Assembly: GCA_963731745.1 (NCBI GenBank)
Contig: CAVSWT010000011.1
Span: forward strand, 229,765 to 293,764
DNA from: CAVSWT01 sp963731745
GTDB lineage: Bacteria; Bacteroidota; Ignavibacteria; Ignavibacteriales; Ignavibacteriaceae
DNA length: 64,000 nucleotides
Reading direction: 5' to 3'
In this document: positions 37,416 to 48,144 of the stretch, one piece after another
Position numbering within the stretch: the stretch's first letter is position 1
Layout of the letters: each line of letters starts with the position of its first letter
Program-made: the position numbers and the translations under genes
Notes under the pieces: generated by a model
The model's input: only the letters and a program-made list of their open reading frames with translations
The model's database searches: none
What the model was told of the DNA's origin: nothing

Positions 37416-38141
37416 TTAATTCCAGTCCACTATTTTGAAGTTGTTATCTTTAAAAACACCGTAGCATGGTGCGTCCAGCCATGAGCCTAGATTTATATAA
37501 TATCCGTTTTTATAATTCTCGAGCATACGTTTATGCAAATGCCCGAATATAACATAATCATATCCTTCATCAATTTTACTTTTAGCAGTTTCGTACAATC
37601 CGTCCATTTCACCATAATTTTTATTGGAAGTATAGTCTCTGCTTTTCTTACTTGTATTACTTGCGATCGAAATTCCCCAATCGGGGTGTATAAGAGAATA
37701 CATTTTTTGAATTGTTTTATTCCGCATTACTTTCTTTAAAAGATTATATCCATAATCATTTTTAACAAGTCCATCTCCATGCCCTATAAAAAATTTTTTA
37801 CCGTTTAATGCCGTTTCAATTGCATCTTCATACATCAGTGCACCGATTTCTTGGCTGAAAAAATCTCTATGCATAAAATCATGATTACCGATAAAATAAT
37901 GAAGCTTTACTCCGCTTTCGGTTAAGTTTTTTAGAGCATTTAGAGTTTTAAAAAATCCTTTTTGATATACATGTTTATACTCAAACCAGTAATCGAATAG
38001 GTCGCCGACAATAAACAATTCGTCGCAATTTTCTCTTGCAAATTTTAGAAATTTAACCAATAGTTCTTCTTTTTGCGATTCAATTTCTTTTGTACGCAAA
38101 CCCAAATGAATATCGGAAATAAATAAATAAGTTTTAGACAC
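37416..38141 (-). CDS. UDP-2,3-diacylglucosamine diphosphatase-like metallophosphoesterase
   Basis: 241 aa calcineurin-like phosphoesterase. Metal ligands are in FISDIHLGL, IVGDLFDYWFEY, YFIGNHDFMH, FIGHGDGL and VIFGHLHKRM. GDLFDYWFEYK and the HGD...FGHxH order match LpxH of lipid A synthesis. It would hydrolyse UDP-diacylglucosamine to lipid X on the inner membrane. It lies between a lipoprotein gene and the PBP1A gene, an envelope-building context. Confidence 0.85.
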   Translation of the reverse strand: MSKTYLFISDIHLGLRTKEIESQKEELLVKFLKFARENCDELFIVGDLFDYWFEYKHVYQKGFFKTLNALKNLTESGVKLHYFIGNHDFMHRDFFSQEIGALMYEDAIETALNGKKFFIGHGDGLVKNDYGYNLLKKVMRNKTIQKMYSLIHPDWGISIASNTSKKSRDYTSNKNYGEMDGLYETAKSKIDEGYDYVIFGHLHKRMLENYKNGYYINLGSWLDAPCYGVFKDNNFKIVDWN

Positions 38142-38167
38142 AGTTGTTTTATTATAAATTTTTGCTT

Positions 38168-38815
38168 CTAACCATTAGTTAAAATCTGAAAATCTTTTAC
38201 TTTGAACACAAAAGGATATTCTTTGGTTTCACCATTAATCTTAATTGCTAAAATCAATCTTATTTGCTCACCGATTGTTTGATTTGATTTTTCAGATAAT
38301 GCATTTTTTTTACTCGATTCAAACGGAAGCAGATTTACATTTTTATTAAACAATATTTCGTCCAACCAGGTTCCATTCGCCAGAATAATTGAAGGCTCAA
38401 TTTTATAATCAGAATCTTCCTTTTTTAACTCTATTAGATTCTTTATTTCATTATATAATTTAGAAGAAGGATCCGGCTTAGTTATATTTTCCTGACTTTT
38501 ATTTGAATGATTGATTACAATTTGATCTTTCTTCAAATAATCAGAATATACTTTAACACTATCCCAAATAATTTTTATGGGAATTTCAGTTTTGTTTATT
38601 AAATAAATCCCAATTTCATTTGGTGAACAATCAAGATATAGTTTAATAAAATTGTCTTCAAAATAATGGTTGTATCTGCCAAACGTGCTATCGCTTTGAG
38701 CTAAAACTTTATCCGAATGTCCGGAATATTTAAAATCATAAAAATATCTTGAAATATAGCTTGAGCATCCAATTAATAAAAACAACGGAAGCACAAACAT
38801 TAAAAGTTTTTTCAT
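38168..38815 (-). CDS. Lipoprotein of unknown function
   Basis: 215 aa with a lipoprotein signal (MKKLLMFVLPLFLLIGCSS), lipobox Cys at about residue 17. The mature part has a predicted beta-rich pattern and no recognised domain. It lies 36 bp downstream of the M1 peptidase gene and 26 bp upstream of the LpxH gene, all minus strand. Function unknown. Confidence 0.7.
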   Translation of the reverse strand: MKKLLMFVLPLFLLIGCSSYISRYFYDFKYSGHSDKVLAQSDSTFGRYNHYFEDNFIKLYLDCSPNEIGIYLINKTEIPIKIIWDSVKVYSDYLKKDQIVINHSNKSQENITKPDPSSKLYNEIKNLIELKKEDSDYKIEPSIILANGTWLDEILFNKNVNLLPFESSKKNALSEKSNQTIGEQIRLILAIKINGETKEYPFVFKVKDFQILTNG

Positions 38816-38851
38816 AAATTTCTCATTAGCATTTTTTAAATTTTTATAAGG

Positions 38852-40621
38852 CTATATTTTTTCTTTGTATCCTGTAAATCTGAAATTCGCAAGAATCCAA
38901 TGATTGGGATCAAAGATTAATTCAATCGGTTTTTTACTTAGTTTGAGTTCAAAATCTTCATCTCTTTCTTTAATTCGGAGTATTCGATTTTCGCTGCTGC
39001 TGTCAGCATATTCTATTTTTATTTCCAAAGGGAAATGATAAACTGAATATTCATCCTGCTCTTGTTTAAGATCAAGGTTTAAATTAAAGCCTTCGTTAGT
39101 TTTTTTAGAATCCCAATCATAAATTAAAGTTATATTTCCTTCTCCTTCATAAACCCATTGGTTGAAGAATTGAGAAAGATCTTTGCCTGAAACATTTTCA
39201 CAAACAGATTGAAAATCCTTAGTGGAGGCACATTTATATTTATATTCTTTAAAATACTCTCTTAATATTTTGAAGAAGGTTGAATCACCGACTTCCCACC
39301 GGAGCATATGCAGCACCCATGCTCCTTTGTCATATACAGTTGGAGAAAACAAATCATCTTGCGGTTCACTAAGTTTTCCTTTGAAATTATCTTGCTCTTT
39401 GCTAAGCATTGTAGAGATTAATGCTTTATTTCCGGACTTATGTTCATAATAAAGAGCCTCGCAATAGGTTGCGAAGCCTTCATTTAACCATATGTCTTTC
39501 CATGATTTAGGTGAAATTGCATCACCCCACCATTGATGGGCTAGTTCATGGATTAGCATACCTCTAAAAAAATTCTTTCCGCTGACGAAATTGGAACCAA
39601 TCCCGGTTATAGTTTGATGCTCCATAGCTCCTAACTGCCATAGAAATTCAGCGACTCCATATTTCTCTTTTATGAAAGGATATTCACCAAAAGTTTCCGC
39701 GAAAAACTTCAAATAATCTGGATGCTCCGCAAAATCTATTTTGGCATTTTCAAGATGTTTTGGAAGCACATAATATTCAATCTTCATCGTATCTCTTTTA
39801 TCGATTGAGATATACGAATCTGAAAACTTATCATACTGTGACGAATAAAGACATATTAAATAAGTTGCAATGGGATATTCAGTTTTCCAGGAATAAGTTT
39901 TCCTACTACCATTGGTCTGTACATTGTATAAAATCCCGTTTGAAACAGAAGTCTGTGAAGAATCATTTGAAATTTTAATATCCAGCAAAGCTTTATCAGA
40001 AGGGATATCGTTGCACGGAAACCAGGATGAAGAATAGTTCGGTTCGCTTAAGTTATAAACAAGACTTTGATCATTTATTTCACCAAACACAAATCCGGCT
40101 AACCCAGCTTTAACCGGAGTTCCTTCATAAACTATTCTAACTGTAAAAGTATCTGAATTAAGATGATGATTAAGCGGTATAGCTAACCTTTTATCTTTGT
40201 TCGAATAATCTGTTTCAGAATTATTTAACTCGCAACTTATGATTTTCATATTATCGTAAAAATTAAGATCAATCTGTTTTAAATTTTTATCCAGCAATTT
40301 CCCAACAATTGTTACATCACCCTTAAGCATTTTGTCTTTTGGAAAGAGGTCTATACTTATATCATATTTTAAAATATCAATCATTTTTTGGTTTTCAGAA
40401 ATATAATCCGAAGGCAGACCAACTTGAGCAGGGGTTAAATATTTAGTTTTAAAATCTTCCTTGCTTTTTGATATTGTTTTCAGGCTTTCTTGTAAGGGAG
40501 TAATCCCCAGCTGCCAGCCAATAAAAAAAAGTGCGGCAAAAAATAATGCAGAGATAAATTTATATTTGTGGCGCATCAAAGTTTTGATAAAATCAGAAAT
40601 TATAATAAAATCTTTGCTCAA
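38852..40621 (-). CDS. M1-family zinc aminopeptidase, membrane-anchored
   Basis: 589 aa. An N-terminal transmembrane or uncleaved signal helix lies at ~18-35 (YKFISALFFAALFFIGWQLG). The exopeptidase motif appears as LGAMEHQTITG near residue 330, with His in place of the usual Asn of GAMEN. The zinc site is MLIHELAHQWWGD (near 360) plus the downstream NEGFATYCEALYYE Glu. It lacks the long C-terminal helical domain of aminopeptidase N, so it is a short M1 form. It probably trims peptides in the periplasm. Confidence 0.9.
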   Translation of the reverse strand: MSKDFIIISDFIKTLMRHKYKFISALFFAALFFIGWQLGITPLQESLKTISKSKEDFKTKYLTPAQVGLPSDYISENQKMIDILKYDISIDLFPKDKMLKGDVTIVGKLLDKNLKQIDLNFYDNMKIISCELNNSETDYSNKDKRLAIPLNHHLNSDTFTVRIVYEGTPVKAGLAGFVFGEINDQSLVYNLSEPNYSSSWFPCNDIPSDKALLDIKISNDSSQTSVSNGILYNVQTNGSRKTYSWKTEYPIATYLICLYSSQYDKFSDSYISIDKRDTMKIEYYVLPKHLENAKIDFAEHPDYLKFFAETFGEYPFIKEKYGVAEFLWQLGAMEHQTITGIGSNFVSGKNFFRGMLIHELAHQWWGDAISPKSWKDIWLNEGFATYCEALYYEHKSGNKALISTMLSKEQDNFKGKLSEPQDDLFSPTVYDKGAWVLHMLRWEVGDSTFFKILREYFKEYKYKCASTKDFQSVCENVSGKDLSQFFNQWVYEGEGNITLIYDWDSKKTNEGFNLNLDLKQEQDEYSVYHFPLEIKIEYADSSSENRILRIKERDEDFELKLSKKPIELIFDPNHWILANFRFTGYKEKI

Positions 40622-40771
40622 GTTAATTTACTTCTTAAAAAGAATTTTATAACTTATTAGCTAAGAGAGATTAATCAATTATTTTAATTAGAAACAAATT
40701 TAACAATTTCTTTAATTGCCAATCAAATCAATATTCTATATATTATTTTAGAATAAAGGAGAAAAATAAAA

Positions 40772-42013
40772 ATGGCTTTCCCAGGTTCATCAATATTACG
40801 AGATACAATAACAATGTTATTAGCCGGCGGTCAAGGTGAAAGGCTGCATCCTTTAACCGCGTATAGAAGCAAACCATCTGTACCTTTTGGAGGTAAATAT
40901 AGAATTATTGATTTTGCACTTTCTAATTGCCTTAATTCCGGTTTAAGACGAATTTATGTTTTAACTCAATACAAATCCGATTCATTAAATCAGCATATTT
41001 TTGAAGCATGGAGTATATTTAATCCTGAACTCGGGGAGTTCATTTACTCAGTGCCGCCGCAGCGTAAGTTAAATAATGACTGGTACTTAGGAACTGCAAA
41101 TGCTTTATACCAAAATATAAATTTATTTTCCTCAGATGATAAAGCAAAATGGATTTTGGTTTTAGGCGGTGATCATATTTATAAAATGGATTATTTAAAA
41201 TTCCTTCAATATCATGTTGAAAAGAAAGCAGATTTATCCATTGCCTGTATGAAAGTACCAAAATCGGAAGCAAGCCGTTTTGGAATTGTGGGAGTCGATA
41301 AAAATTATAACGTCGATTCATTTATCGAAAAACCAAAGGATCCGCCATCCATCCCAGACAATCCTGAATTCTCTTTTGTCAATATGGGAATTTATGTTTT
41401 TAATGCTGATACATTGAGGGATACATTTCATGAAATGGAAGCGAAGAAAATTAAAGCTTTTGACTTTGGACAAGATGTAATTCCACATCTAGTTCAATCT
41501 CACAGAAGCGTTATAGCCTATAAATTTGAAGATGAAAATAAGAAAACAAAGCCATACTGGAAAGATATTGGAACAATCGACAGTTATTTTGAATCAAGTA
41601 TGGATTTAATAAGTATCACACCAGAATTTAATTTTTATGACCGTGAATGGCCAATGAGAACTCACCTACTTCAATTCCCTCCTGCTAAAACCGTTTCTCA
41701 CGAAGGCGAACGAGTAGGTAGGACATTAAATTCATTGATATGTGATGGCTCAATTGTTTCCGGCGGACTTGTTGAAAGATCACTGCTTGGGCCGAATGTG
41801 AGAGTAAATAGTTTTTCTTATGTAACCGATTCAATCATTATGAATAATTGCAACATCGGCAGGCACGCAAGAATAAGAAGAGCTATTATAGACAAAAATG
41901 TAAATGTCCCTGAAGGTTACGAAATTGGATTTGATCTTGAAGGAGATAAGAAAAAATTTACTGTAACCGAAAGCGGTATAGTTGTAATTGGTAAGAATCA
42001 AGTTCTCACTTAA
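40772..42013 (+). CDS. glgC: Glucose-1-phosphate adenylyltransferase
   Basis: 413 aa. MLLAGGQGERLHPLTAYRSK is the nucleotide-binding loop. KPSVPFGGKYRIIDFALSN, GTANALYQN, LGGDHIYKMDY, SFIEKPKDPP and KPYWKDIGTIDSYFE are all hallmarks of ADP-glucose pyrophosphorylase. The C-terminal ~110 residues form a left-handed beta-helix. It makes ADP-glucose for glycogen. It stands alone with no other glg gene nearby. AAAGGAG precedes the ATG. Confidence 0.96.
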   Translation: MAFPGSSILRDTITMLLAGGQGERLHPLTAYRSKPSVPFGGKYRIIDFALSNCLNSGLRRIYVLTQYKSDSLNQHIFEAWSIFNPELGEFIYSVPPQRKLNNDWYLGTANALYQNINLFSSDDKAKWILVLGGDHIYKMDYLKFLQYHVEKKADLSIACMKVPKSEASRFGIVGVDKNYNVDSFIEKPKDPPSIPDNPEFSFVNMGIYVFNADTLRDTFHEMEAKKIKAFDFGQDVIPHLVQSHRSVIAYKFEDENKKTKPYWKDIGTIDSYFESSMDLISITPEFNFYDREWPMRTHLLQFPPAKTVSHEGERVGRTLNSLICDGSIVSGGLVERSLLGPNVRVNSFSYVTDSIIMNNCNIGRHARIRRAIIDKNVNVPEGYEIGFDLEGDKKKFTVTESGIVVIGKNQVLT

Positions 42014-42221
42014 TAGATTTGATTACTTGCAATGAACACTTAAGTGATTAAGAGCTATAAATTAGTTCATTAATGTTGGTGTTAGCAGCTCAATTATTAT
42101 TTAATTGTTACCTTCCTTTTGAAGATGATATTATTCATTTCATTCTATCTAAATTTTAATTAATTTTTCAACTGTAAAATTTAGCTATGCTTTAATTCTA
42201 TTTCATTTGATAAAGAGTGTC

Positions 42222-44039
42222 ATGAACTCCGTTTTAGAAAATAAACTTAAAAATTTACCCAACAATCCCGGGATTTATCAGTTCATAAATGATAAAGGAA
42301 AAGTTGTTTATATTGGAAAGGCTCGAAACCTTAAAAACCGTGTAAGAAGTTACTTTCATAATAATATAACATCCGCTAAAACATTGGCGCTTGTTAGTAA
42401 AATATCAGACCTCGAAATGATTATTACTGACAATGAAATTGAAGCGCTGGTTTTAGAAAATAATCTTATTAAAGATTTAAAACCACGTTACAATATTAAT
42501 TTGAAAGACGATAAATCTTATCCATTCATTAAAGTCACAAATGAACCTTTTCCGAGAATCTTCCCAACTAGAAGAGTTATAAAAGATGGTTCAAGATATT
42601 TTGGGCCTTATACGAGTGTTAAAAACATGAAAGATTCTTTAAGGATGATCAATCAGGTTTTTAAAATTAGAAGCTGCAGATTAGATATCACTGAAGAAAA
42701 TATTGATAAGAAAAAATTCAAAGTTTGTCTGGATTATCATATAAAAAAATGTGATGGCCCTTGCGAAGGTTTAGTCTCGCAAAATGATTATAATGAAATG
42801 GTTGTCGAAGCAACTAAAGTATTAAAAGGTCGAACTGATGAACTGATAAAAGATTTAAATAAAAAAATGAACGATGCTGTTGAGACTCTAGAATTTGAAA
42901 AAGCGGCTGAGTTAAGAGATAAAATTTCAAAATTAAATTCTATTTCGTCTAAGCAGAAAGTTGTTAGTGATGATTTTGAAGATAGAGATATAATTGCTGT
43001 TGCTTATGAAGGAAAGGAATCGGCCTGTTCAATATTAAATATTCGTGATGGAAAACTTGTTGGAAAAAAACAGTTAAGACTGTCAATAAATGAAGCCGAA
43101 GAGATTGAAGATATTTATGCTTCAGTGATCAAATTTTACTATACAGATTTTGTTGAAATACCGAAAGAAATTATTGTGGAAGTTGAACCGGCAGACAGCG
43201 AAACATTATCGGAATGGTTAAACTTAAGATCAAATAAAAAAATGAAGTTTGTTGTACCTAAAAGAGGAAGCTTAAGTTCACTTGTAAAAATGTGCAAGGA
43301 AAATGCCACACTTCAATTAAAAGAAATTCAGCTTCAAAAGATGAAAGCTCATGGACAGGTTCCCTATTCAGTGTCAGCACTACAGCGTGATTTAAGATTA
43401 AAAGATCTTCCAAGAAGAATTGAATGCTTCGATATTTCTAATCTGCAAGGAACCGATAGCGTAGCAAGTATGGTAGTTTTTGTTGACGGGAAGCCAAAGA
43501 AAAGTGATTACAGAAAATTTATTATAAAAGATGTTGTCGGGCCAGATGATTTTTTAAGTATGCAGGAAGTTATCAGACGTCGTTATTCAAAACTTCTTGA
43601 AGATAATAATCCTCTTCCCGATTTAATTATGGTCGACGGCGGAAAAGGACAACTTTCAAGCGCAATTGAAGTATTAGATGAATTGGGAATCAAAAATCAA
43701 AACATTATCGGCCTGGCAAAAAGACTTGAAGAAGTATTTTTCCCGGGTAATTCTGAACCGGAATCAATACCTAAAACTTCATCAGGATTAAAGCTGCTTC
43801 AACAAGTCAGAGATGAAGCTCATAGATTTGCAATTACTTTTCATAGAAGCAGACGCAGCAAAAGGACTATCAAAACCGAACTAACGGATATAAAAGGAAT
43901 CGGAAAAAATACGGCGCAGAAATTGTTAAAAGAACTAGGTAGTATTTCAGAAATTAAAAATTCTGAGTATTCGAAGCTAGAAAAGCTGGTGGGCAAACAG
44001 AAAGCTTTTCTTTTAATAAAACATTTTCAAAATATTTAA
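42222..44039 (+). CDS. uvrC: Excinuclease ABC subunit C
   Basis: ATG 42222 is preferred over the in-frame TTG at 42207. About 605 aa. The GIY-YIG domain (~15-95) contains NNPGIYQFINDKGKVVYIGK. The UVR helix pair is near 205-240 (MNDAVETLEFEKAAELRDKI). The RNase-H-like endonuclease domain holds RIECFDISNLQGTDSVASMV and DLIMVDGGKGQLSSA, and a C-terminal helix-hairpin-helix is at DIKGIGKNTAQKLLKELGSI. It makes both incisions in nucleotide excision repair. Confidence 0.96.
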   Translation: MNSVLENKLKNLPNNPGIYQFINDKGKVVYIGKARNLKNRVRSYFHNNITSAKTLALVSKISDLEMIITDNEIEALVLENNLIKDLKPRYNINLKDDKSYPFIKVTNEPFPRIFPTRRVIKDGSRYFGPYTSVKNMKDSLRMINQVFKIRSCRLDITEENIDKKKFKVCLDYHIKKCDGPCEGLVSQNDYNEMVVEATKVLKGRTDELIKDLNKKMNDAVETLEFEKAAELRDKISKLNSISSKQKVVSDDFEDRDIIAVAYEGKESACSILNIRDGKLVGKKQLRLSINEAEEIEDIYASVIKFYYTDFVEIPKEIIVEVEPADSETLSEWLNLRSNKKMKFVVPKRGSLSSLVKMCKENATLQLKEIQLQKMKAHGQVPYSVSALQRDLRLKDLPRRIECFDISNLQGTDSVASMVVFVDGKPKKSDYRKFIIKDVVGPDDFLSMQEVIRRRYSKLLEDNNPLPDLIMVDGGKGQLSSAIEVLDELGIKNQNIIGLAKRLEEVFFPGNSEPESIPKTSSGLKLLQQVRDEAHRFAITFHRSRRSKRTIKTELTDIKGIGKNTAQKLLKELGSISEIKNSEYSKLEKLVGKQKAFLLIKHFQNI

Positions 44040-44041
44040 CA

Positions 44042-44911
44042 ATGATGAAAAATAATTTAACAAAGTTATTTTTGGTTGGCGTATTAACTATACTTCAAAC
44101 AAACAGTTTTTGCGAAGACAAAAGTAAAGAATCGTCAAATTCTAATTCTAACTTAGATCACTCTTCTCAGTTTTTATCAAATGTAAAGGATACGGTTTAT
44201 ACCTTAAAACCTTCATTTTTAGAAGTAAATATAGCTTCTCAAAAGGGTTTTCTTCACTTTAAAGATTCCGTTTTCACATTTAACGTTTCGACCGGAACCA
44301 AAAATGTTGAAGATGGAGTTGAAACTAACGAAGGATTATATACAATTCATTCAATGAAAAATAAATGGTATTCAATACAATTTGATAGCACCTTGCTGTT
44401 AAACTGGATGGGCTTTAATTATGGAATAGGTTTTCATGCGCTTTCTACAAGCGGTTACTATAAATATCTGGGTAAAAAGCGTAGTTCTCATGGCTGTGTA
44501 AGGGTATCAAAAGAAGACGCAATTATCATTTATAAACATATTACTGTCGGAACTCCTGTCTTGATCCATAAAGGAAATAATGTGCTTACTGTCGCATTTG
44601 GAGATTCAATTCAGTATATGAAAAATTATTCTTACAGTAATCTTAGAAAAATATTGCCGGAAAGATTAAATAAAATTTACTCTGGCCATTATTATATTGC
44701 AGATGTTTTTAAACAGCCTAAAATTTTTATTGATGATGACAATGTAACTCATGATGGGCTTCCAATCGGAAACTCGAAAAAAATTGCTAAGCGACAATTA
44801 CTTAGTCCAATTTCACTTTTTGTAAGCAGTGCAATTCCACAATTCAAAGATTGTATGCTTATTGAAAATTTTAATTTTCCTAAAACTGATTTGAGTATGG
44901 TTGATTATTAA
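44042..44911 (+). CDS. L,D-transpeptidase (YkuD domain), exported
   Basis: 289 aa with a signal peptide (TKLFLVGVLTILQTNSFC). The YkuD active site is GIGFHALSTSGYYKYLG followed by KRSSHGCVRVSKED, with the catalytic Cys near residue 152. Such enzymes form 3-3 peptidoglycan cross-links or attach proteins to peptidoglycan. It begins 3 bp after uvrC and ends before a strong terminator. Confidence 0.9.
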   Translation: MMKNNLTKLFLVGVLTILQTNSFCEDKSKESSNSNSNLDHSSQFLSNVKDTVYTLKPSFLEVNIASQKGFLHFKDSVFTFNVSTGTKNVEDGVETNEGLYTIHSMKNKWYSIQFDSTLLLNWMGFNYGIGFHALSTSGYYKYLGKKRSSHGCVRVSKEDAIIIYKHITVGTPVLIHKGNNVLTVAFGDSIQYMKNYSYSNLRKILPERLNKIYSGHYYIADVFKQPKIFIDDDNVTHDGLPIGNSKKIAKRQLLSPISLFVSSAIPQFKDCMLIENFNFPKTDLSMVDY

Positions 44912-44938
44912 ATTGTAAAAAAAATGATGTGACATTTT

Positions 44939-44971
44939 CAAACCCAATTTCTGAATTGGGTTTGTTGTTTT
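44939..44971 (+). terminator. Rho-independent terminator after L,D-transpeptidase gene
   Basis: CAAACCCAATT and AATTGGGTTTG form an 11-bp stem with a TCTG loop, followed by TTGTTTT. Confidence 0.88.
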
Positions 44972-45174
44972 AAACCAAAATTTAAAATTAACTTACACAA
45001 TTATCAATCGTATATTTTGAAGAGTCTAATGGAATTGATTTGATTATGTTTTCCTGAACATTTGTATTGAACAATTTGGTAATGAATAATTGCAGCAGTA
45101 GAGTGAAAATCTTTTTAACTTTTTTTCGATACTCTATAATTTTTATTAGCAAAACTAATTATGGCACAATAATT

Positions 45175-45651
45175 TTACTTTATAAGTAAATCCTCTTTAA
45201 TCGGATAAAATTTTGTAGCTGAATTTATTAATGCCCCTGAAGTTAGATCAGGAACTCCGTATACCTCAACTTGGATTTTAAAATTGTTCCTGACTTTATG
45301 AACTAACAAATCAAAATCGCCGTCTCCCGAAACAAGCACAATTGTATCAGATTTTTCTGCGTACTCTAGAACATCGAGAGTTATTCCAACATCCCAATCT
45401 CCTTTTGCTGAACCATCACTTCTTTTGATGAATGGTTTCAGCTTAACTTCAAAACCAATTCCCCTAAGGATATTTTGAAATTGTTTTTGCTTTTCGTCGC
45501 TGGTGTAAATAGCATAAGCAAAGGCGTTCTCAACTTTACGTCCTTCAGTTGCTTTAGCCCAGAATTTATTATAATCGAAATGGCGATTGTACTTTTGTTT
45601 AGTTGTATAATATATATTTTGAACATCTACAAAGATGGAAACTTTTTGCAT
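45175..45651 (-). CDS. NYN-domain (LabA/DUF88) protein
   Basis: 158 aa. The PIN-like NYN nuclease fold has acidic residues in SIFVDVQNIYY, KGDWDVGITLDVLEYAEKSD and VLVSGDGDFDLLVHKVRN. These match the LabA/NYN group, a set of putative RNases. It is monocistronic. The RNA target is unknown. Confidence 0.88.
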   Translation of the reverse strand: MQKVSIFVDVQNIYYTTKQKYNRHFDYNKFWAKATEGRKVENAFAYAIYTSDEKQKQFQNILRGIGFEVKLKPFIKRSDGSAKGDWDVGITLDVLEYAEKSDTIVLVSGDGDFDLLVHKVRNNFKIQVEVYGVPDLTSGALINSATKFYPIKEDLLIK

Positions 45652-45745
45652 AATATGATTATTACTTTAAAGGTTTTATTAATTGAATAACTGTAGTACC
45701 CGCAATTATTTTGTGCAAATCAAATATTAGTACTAATATTTAATT

Positions 45746-47646
45746 CTATCTTTCTACTAAAATACTTTTCTCATTAGACTCGACCTTCTTTCCAAATAAA
45801 AACAATACGCCGGCTAAACAAGCAGCAATTATTATAATCGAAATATACGGCGATAAACCAAAAGCAGTTGGAATATCTCCAATTACCATACAAAATAATG
45901 CTGTAACCACAGCATAAGGCAGCTGCGTTCTAACATGGTCAATATGATCACAAGCGGAAGCCATCGAACTTAAAATTGTTGTATCTGAAATTGGTGAGCA
46001 ATGATCGCCAAAAACAGAACCGGCAAGCACTGAACTGATAACTCCGTGTAATATTATCATGTGGTTTGCGGCATCGTAATTAAATAAGTTTGTTACATGA
46101 TGCGAAAGTGGAATTACAATCGGCATCATAATCGCCATAGTTCCAAAACTTGTCCCCGTTGAAAAACTTATTATTGCACAAATTAAAAATACTATTACAG
46201 GAAGAAACCGAGGATTGATTGTATCACTTAGCATGTTAACAACATAATCAGCAGTTTTAAGATCCTGAGTGATGGAACCAATTGACCAGGCCAAGGTTAA
46301 AATAATAGTTGCGAGCAGCATCGATCTAAGGCCTAAAAACCAAGCATCAACTGTATCATTTAGGCTCATTATTTTTTGCGAAATGATTAATATCCCGGCA
46401 ACCACACAAGCTGAGAAACTTGCCCATAATAAAGCTAAGTAAGAATCTGAATTGCCAATAATTTCCCTTAATCCAAAATCCTTTAAACCTTGTTCATGAA
46501 CAGAGGAAAGCCCCGTAAAAATTAATCCGATGATAGTTCCCGCCACCAAAACGAATATGGGAATGATTCCATTGTACCATTTTGCTTTGTCTATATTTCC
46601 AAAAATTTCCGAAGTGTCCGTTAAATCTTTAGCCGCAACAGCATCATCTCTCATAACTTTTCCTTCATTGGCAGCACGTCTTTCAGCACGAAGCATTGGG
46701 CCAAAATCTCTTTTAAATAGCCAACAAGAAAAACAAATATTAACATCGCAATTGGATAAAACCTATATGGAATGGTTTGGAGAAAAATTCCATACGCATT
46801 CTCTGTAGAATGAATAGAATTTAATCCATCATTAATAAGCCCGACTTCAAAACCAATCCAGGAGCTAACTATAAAAACGCTTGCAACAGGTGCGGAAGTT
46901 GCATCTACTATGAATGATAATTTTTCTCTTGAGACTTTCAACTTATCAGTTATTGGTCTCATCAGGTTTCCAACAATTAATGAATTTGCATAGTCATCGA
47001 AAAAAATTAATACACCAGATAGCCAAGTGGCAATTTGTCCGGACTTTCTAGTTTTGGCAAATTTGGTTACCAAGTTAGCAATGCCGTGCGTTCCACCGCT
47101 CTTGGAAATCAGTCCAATGACTCCGCCAAACAAAAGAGTAAAAACTAAGATTTTGATATGAGAGGGATCAAGTAAAGTATTTATTATATAAGTATCAATT
47201 AACCTTAGCATTCCTACGAATGGATTATAATTGAAAATGAAAATTGCTCCAATGTAAACACCCAGCATTAGTGAAATTATTACTTGACGAAAAATTAATG
47301 CCAGCAGGATAGCCACTAGTGGAGGAATAATGCTGAGGATTCCAGGAATAACTCTTATATGCGATTCAACATTTTGATAGTCTGGTAATGATATTTTAAT
47401 ATTTCCAGTACTATTAAATGAAATTGAGGTATCAACTTTTCCTTTACTAACAGCAAATAAAAATGATTTAAAAATATTTTCATTAGCAGCATTAACCTTA
47501 ATTGATTGTATGGAATCGGGAATGCCGGATATAGATAAATTGAAATTGATTCCTTCGAGCGCAATTTGGGAGGAAGTAATTGTTTGCGAATAACTAACTG
47601 AATATAAAAGAAAAGATAAAAGTATGAACAGGATTTTTTTATTCAA
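45746..47646 (-). CDS. NhaC-family Na+/H+ antiporter with exported N-terminal domain, frame interrupted
   Basis: The start is placed at TTG 47646, which begins a signal peptide (NKKILFILLSFLLYSVSYSQ); the frame is open to 47736 without a better start. About 95 periplasmic residues precede the NhaC domain. FRQVIISLMLGVYIGAIF and FFDDYANSLIVGNLMRPITD are antiporter signatures, and FGDHCSPISDTTILSSMASA is the classic late motif. The frame breaks near 46708-46717, at an AAAA run. The downstream frame continues as GPMLRAERRAANEGK to 45746. Adding one A restores ~634 aa. It exchanges Na+ for H+ at the inner membrane. Confidence 0.85.
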
Positions 47647-47844
47647 TAAACTTTCTTTCTCTTTTGTGAGGCGAACTTTAATTTGAATAATTGAATATTG
47701 TTGGGGAGAAATATAACTCTTCACAAAATAAATCAAAAATAATTATTATTTTTTGAATATATTAAAATGAGAAGATTTTTATCATAAACCCATGCGGTAA
47801 AGAATCTTATTCAATAATTATTATTAACAAATTTGATTTTGAAA

Positions 47845-48144
47845 ATGTATAAACTACTTTTATTTCTTAAAAAGACTAACGAAGAAAAAATAATAAATCA
47901 TTTTAATGAACAAACTTTGAAATATCTTTCTGATTTAGTTGACGAAAAAGTAACAGCGGGCGATGTTGAAAGTAATCTTTTATCAGATGAAAAATATTTA
48001 AAATTCTGTGAAGTTTCAGTTTCATCTAAAGAGGATTGGGACAAACGTATGAACACAAAAAGCGGCAAAGAATTGAATAAAGATCTAGCAGAATTTCATG
48101 AGTTCGTTTCAGTAATTTTTGTTAATTATGAGGACAATAAATGA
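47845..48144 (+). CDS. Small protein of unknown function upstream of sixA
   Basis: The start is ATG 47845 (MYKLLLFLKKTNEEKIINHF); in-frame TTG codons lie just upstream. About 99 aa. The beta-alpha pattern suggests an EthD/dimeric-barrel-like fold, but no motif is diagnostic. It overlaps sixA by 4 bp (ATGA), so the two are coupled. Confidence 0.6.
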   Translation: MYKLLLFLKKTNEEKIINHFNEQTLKYLSDLVDEKVTAGDVESNLLSDEKYLKFCEVSVSSKEDWDKRMNTKSGKELNKDLAEFHEFVSVIFVNYEDNK

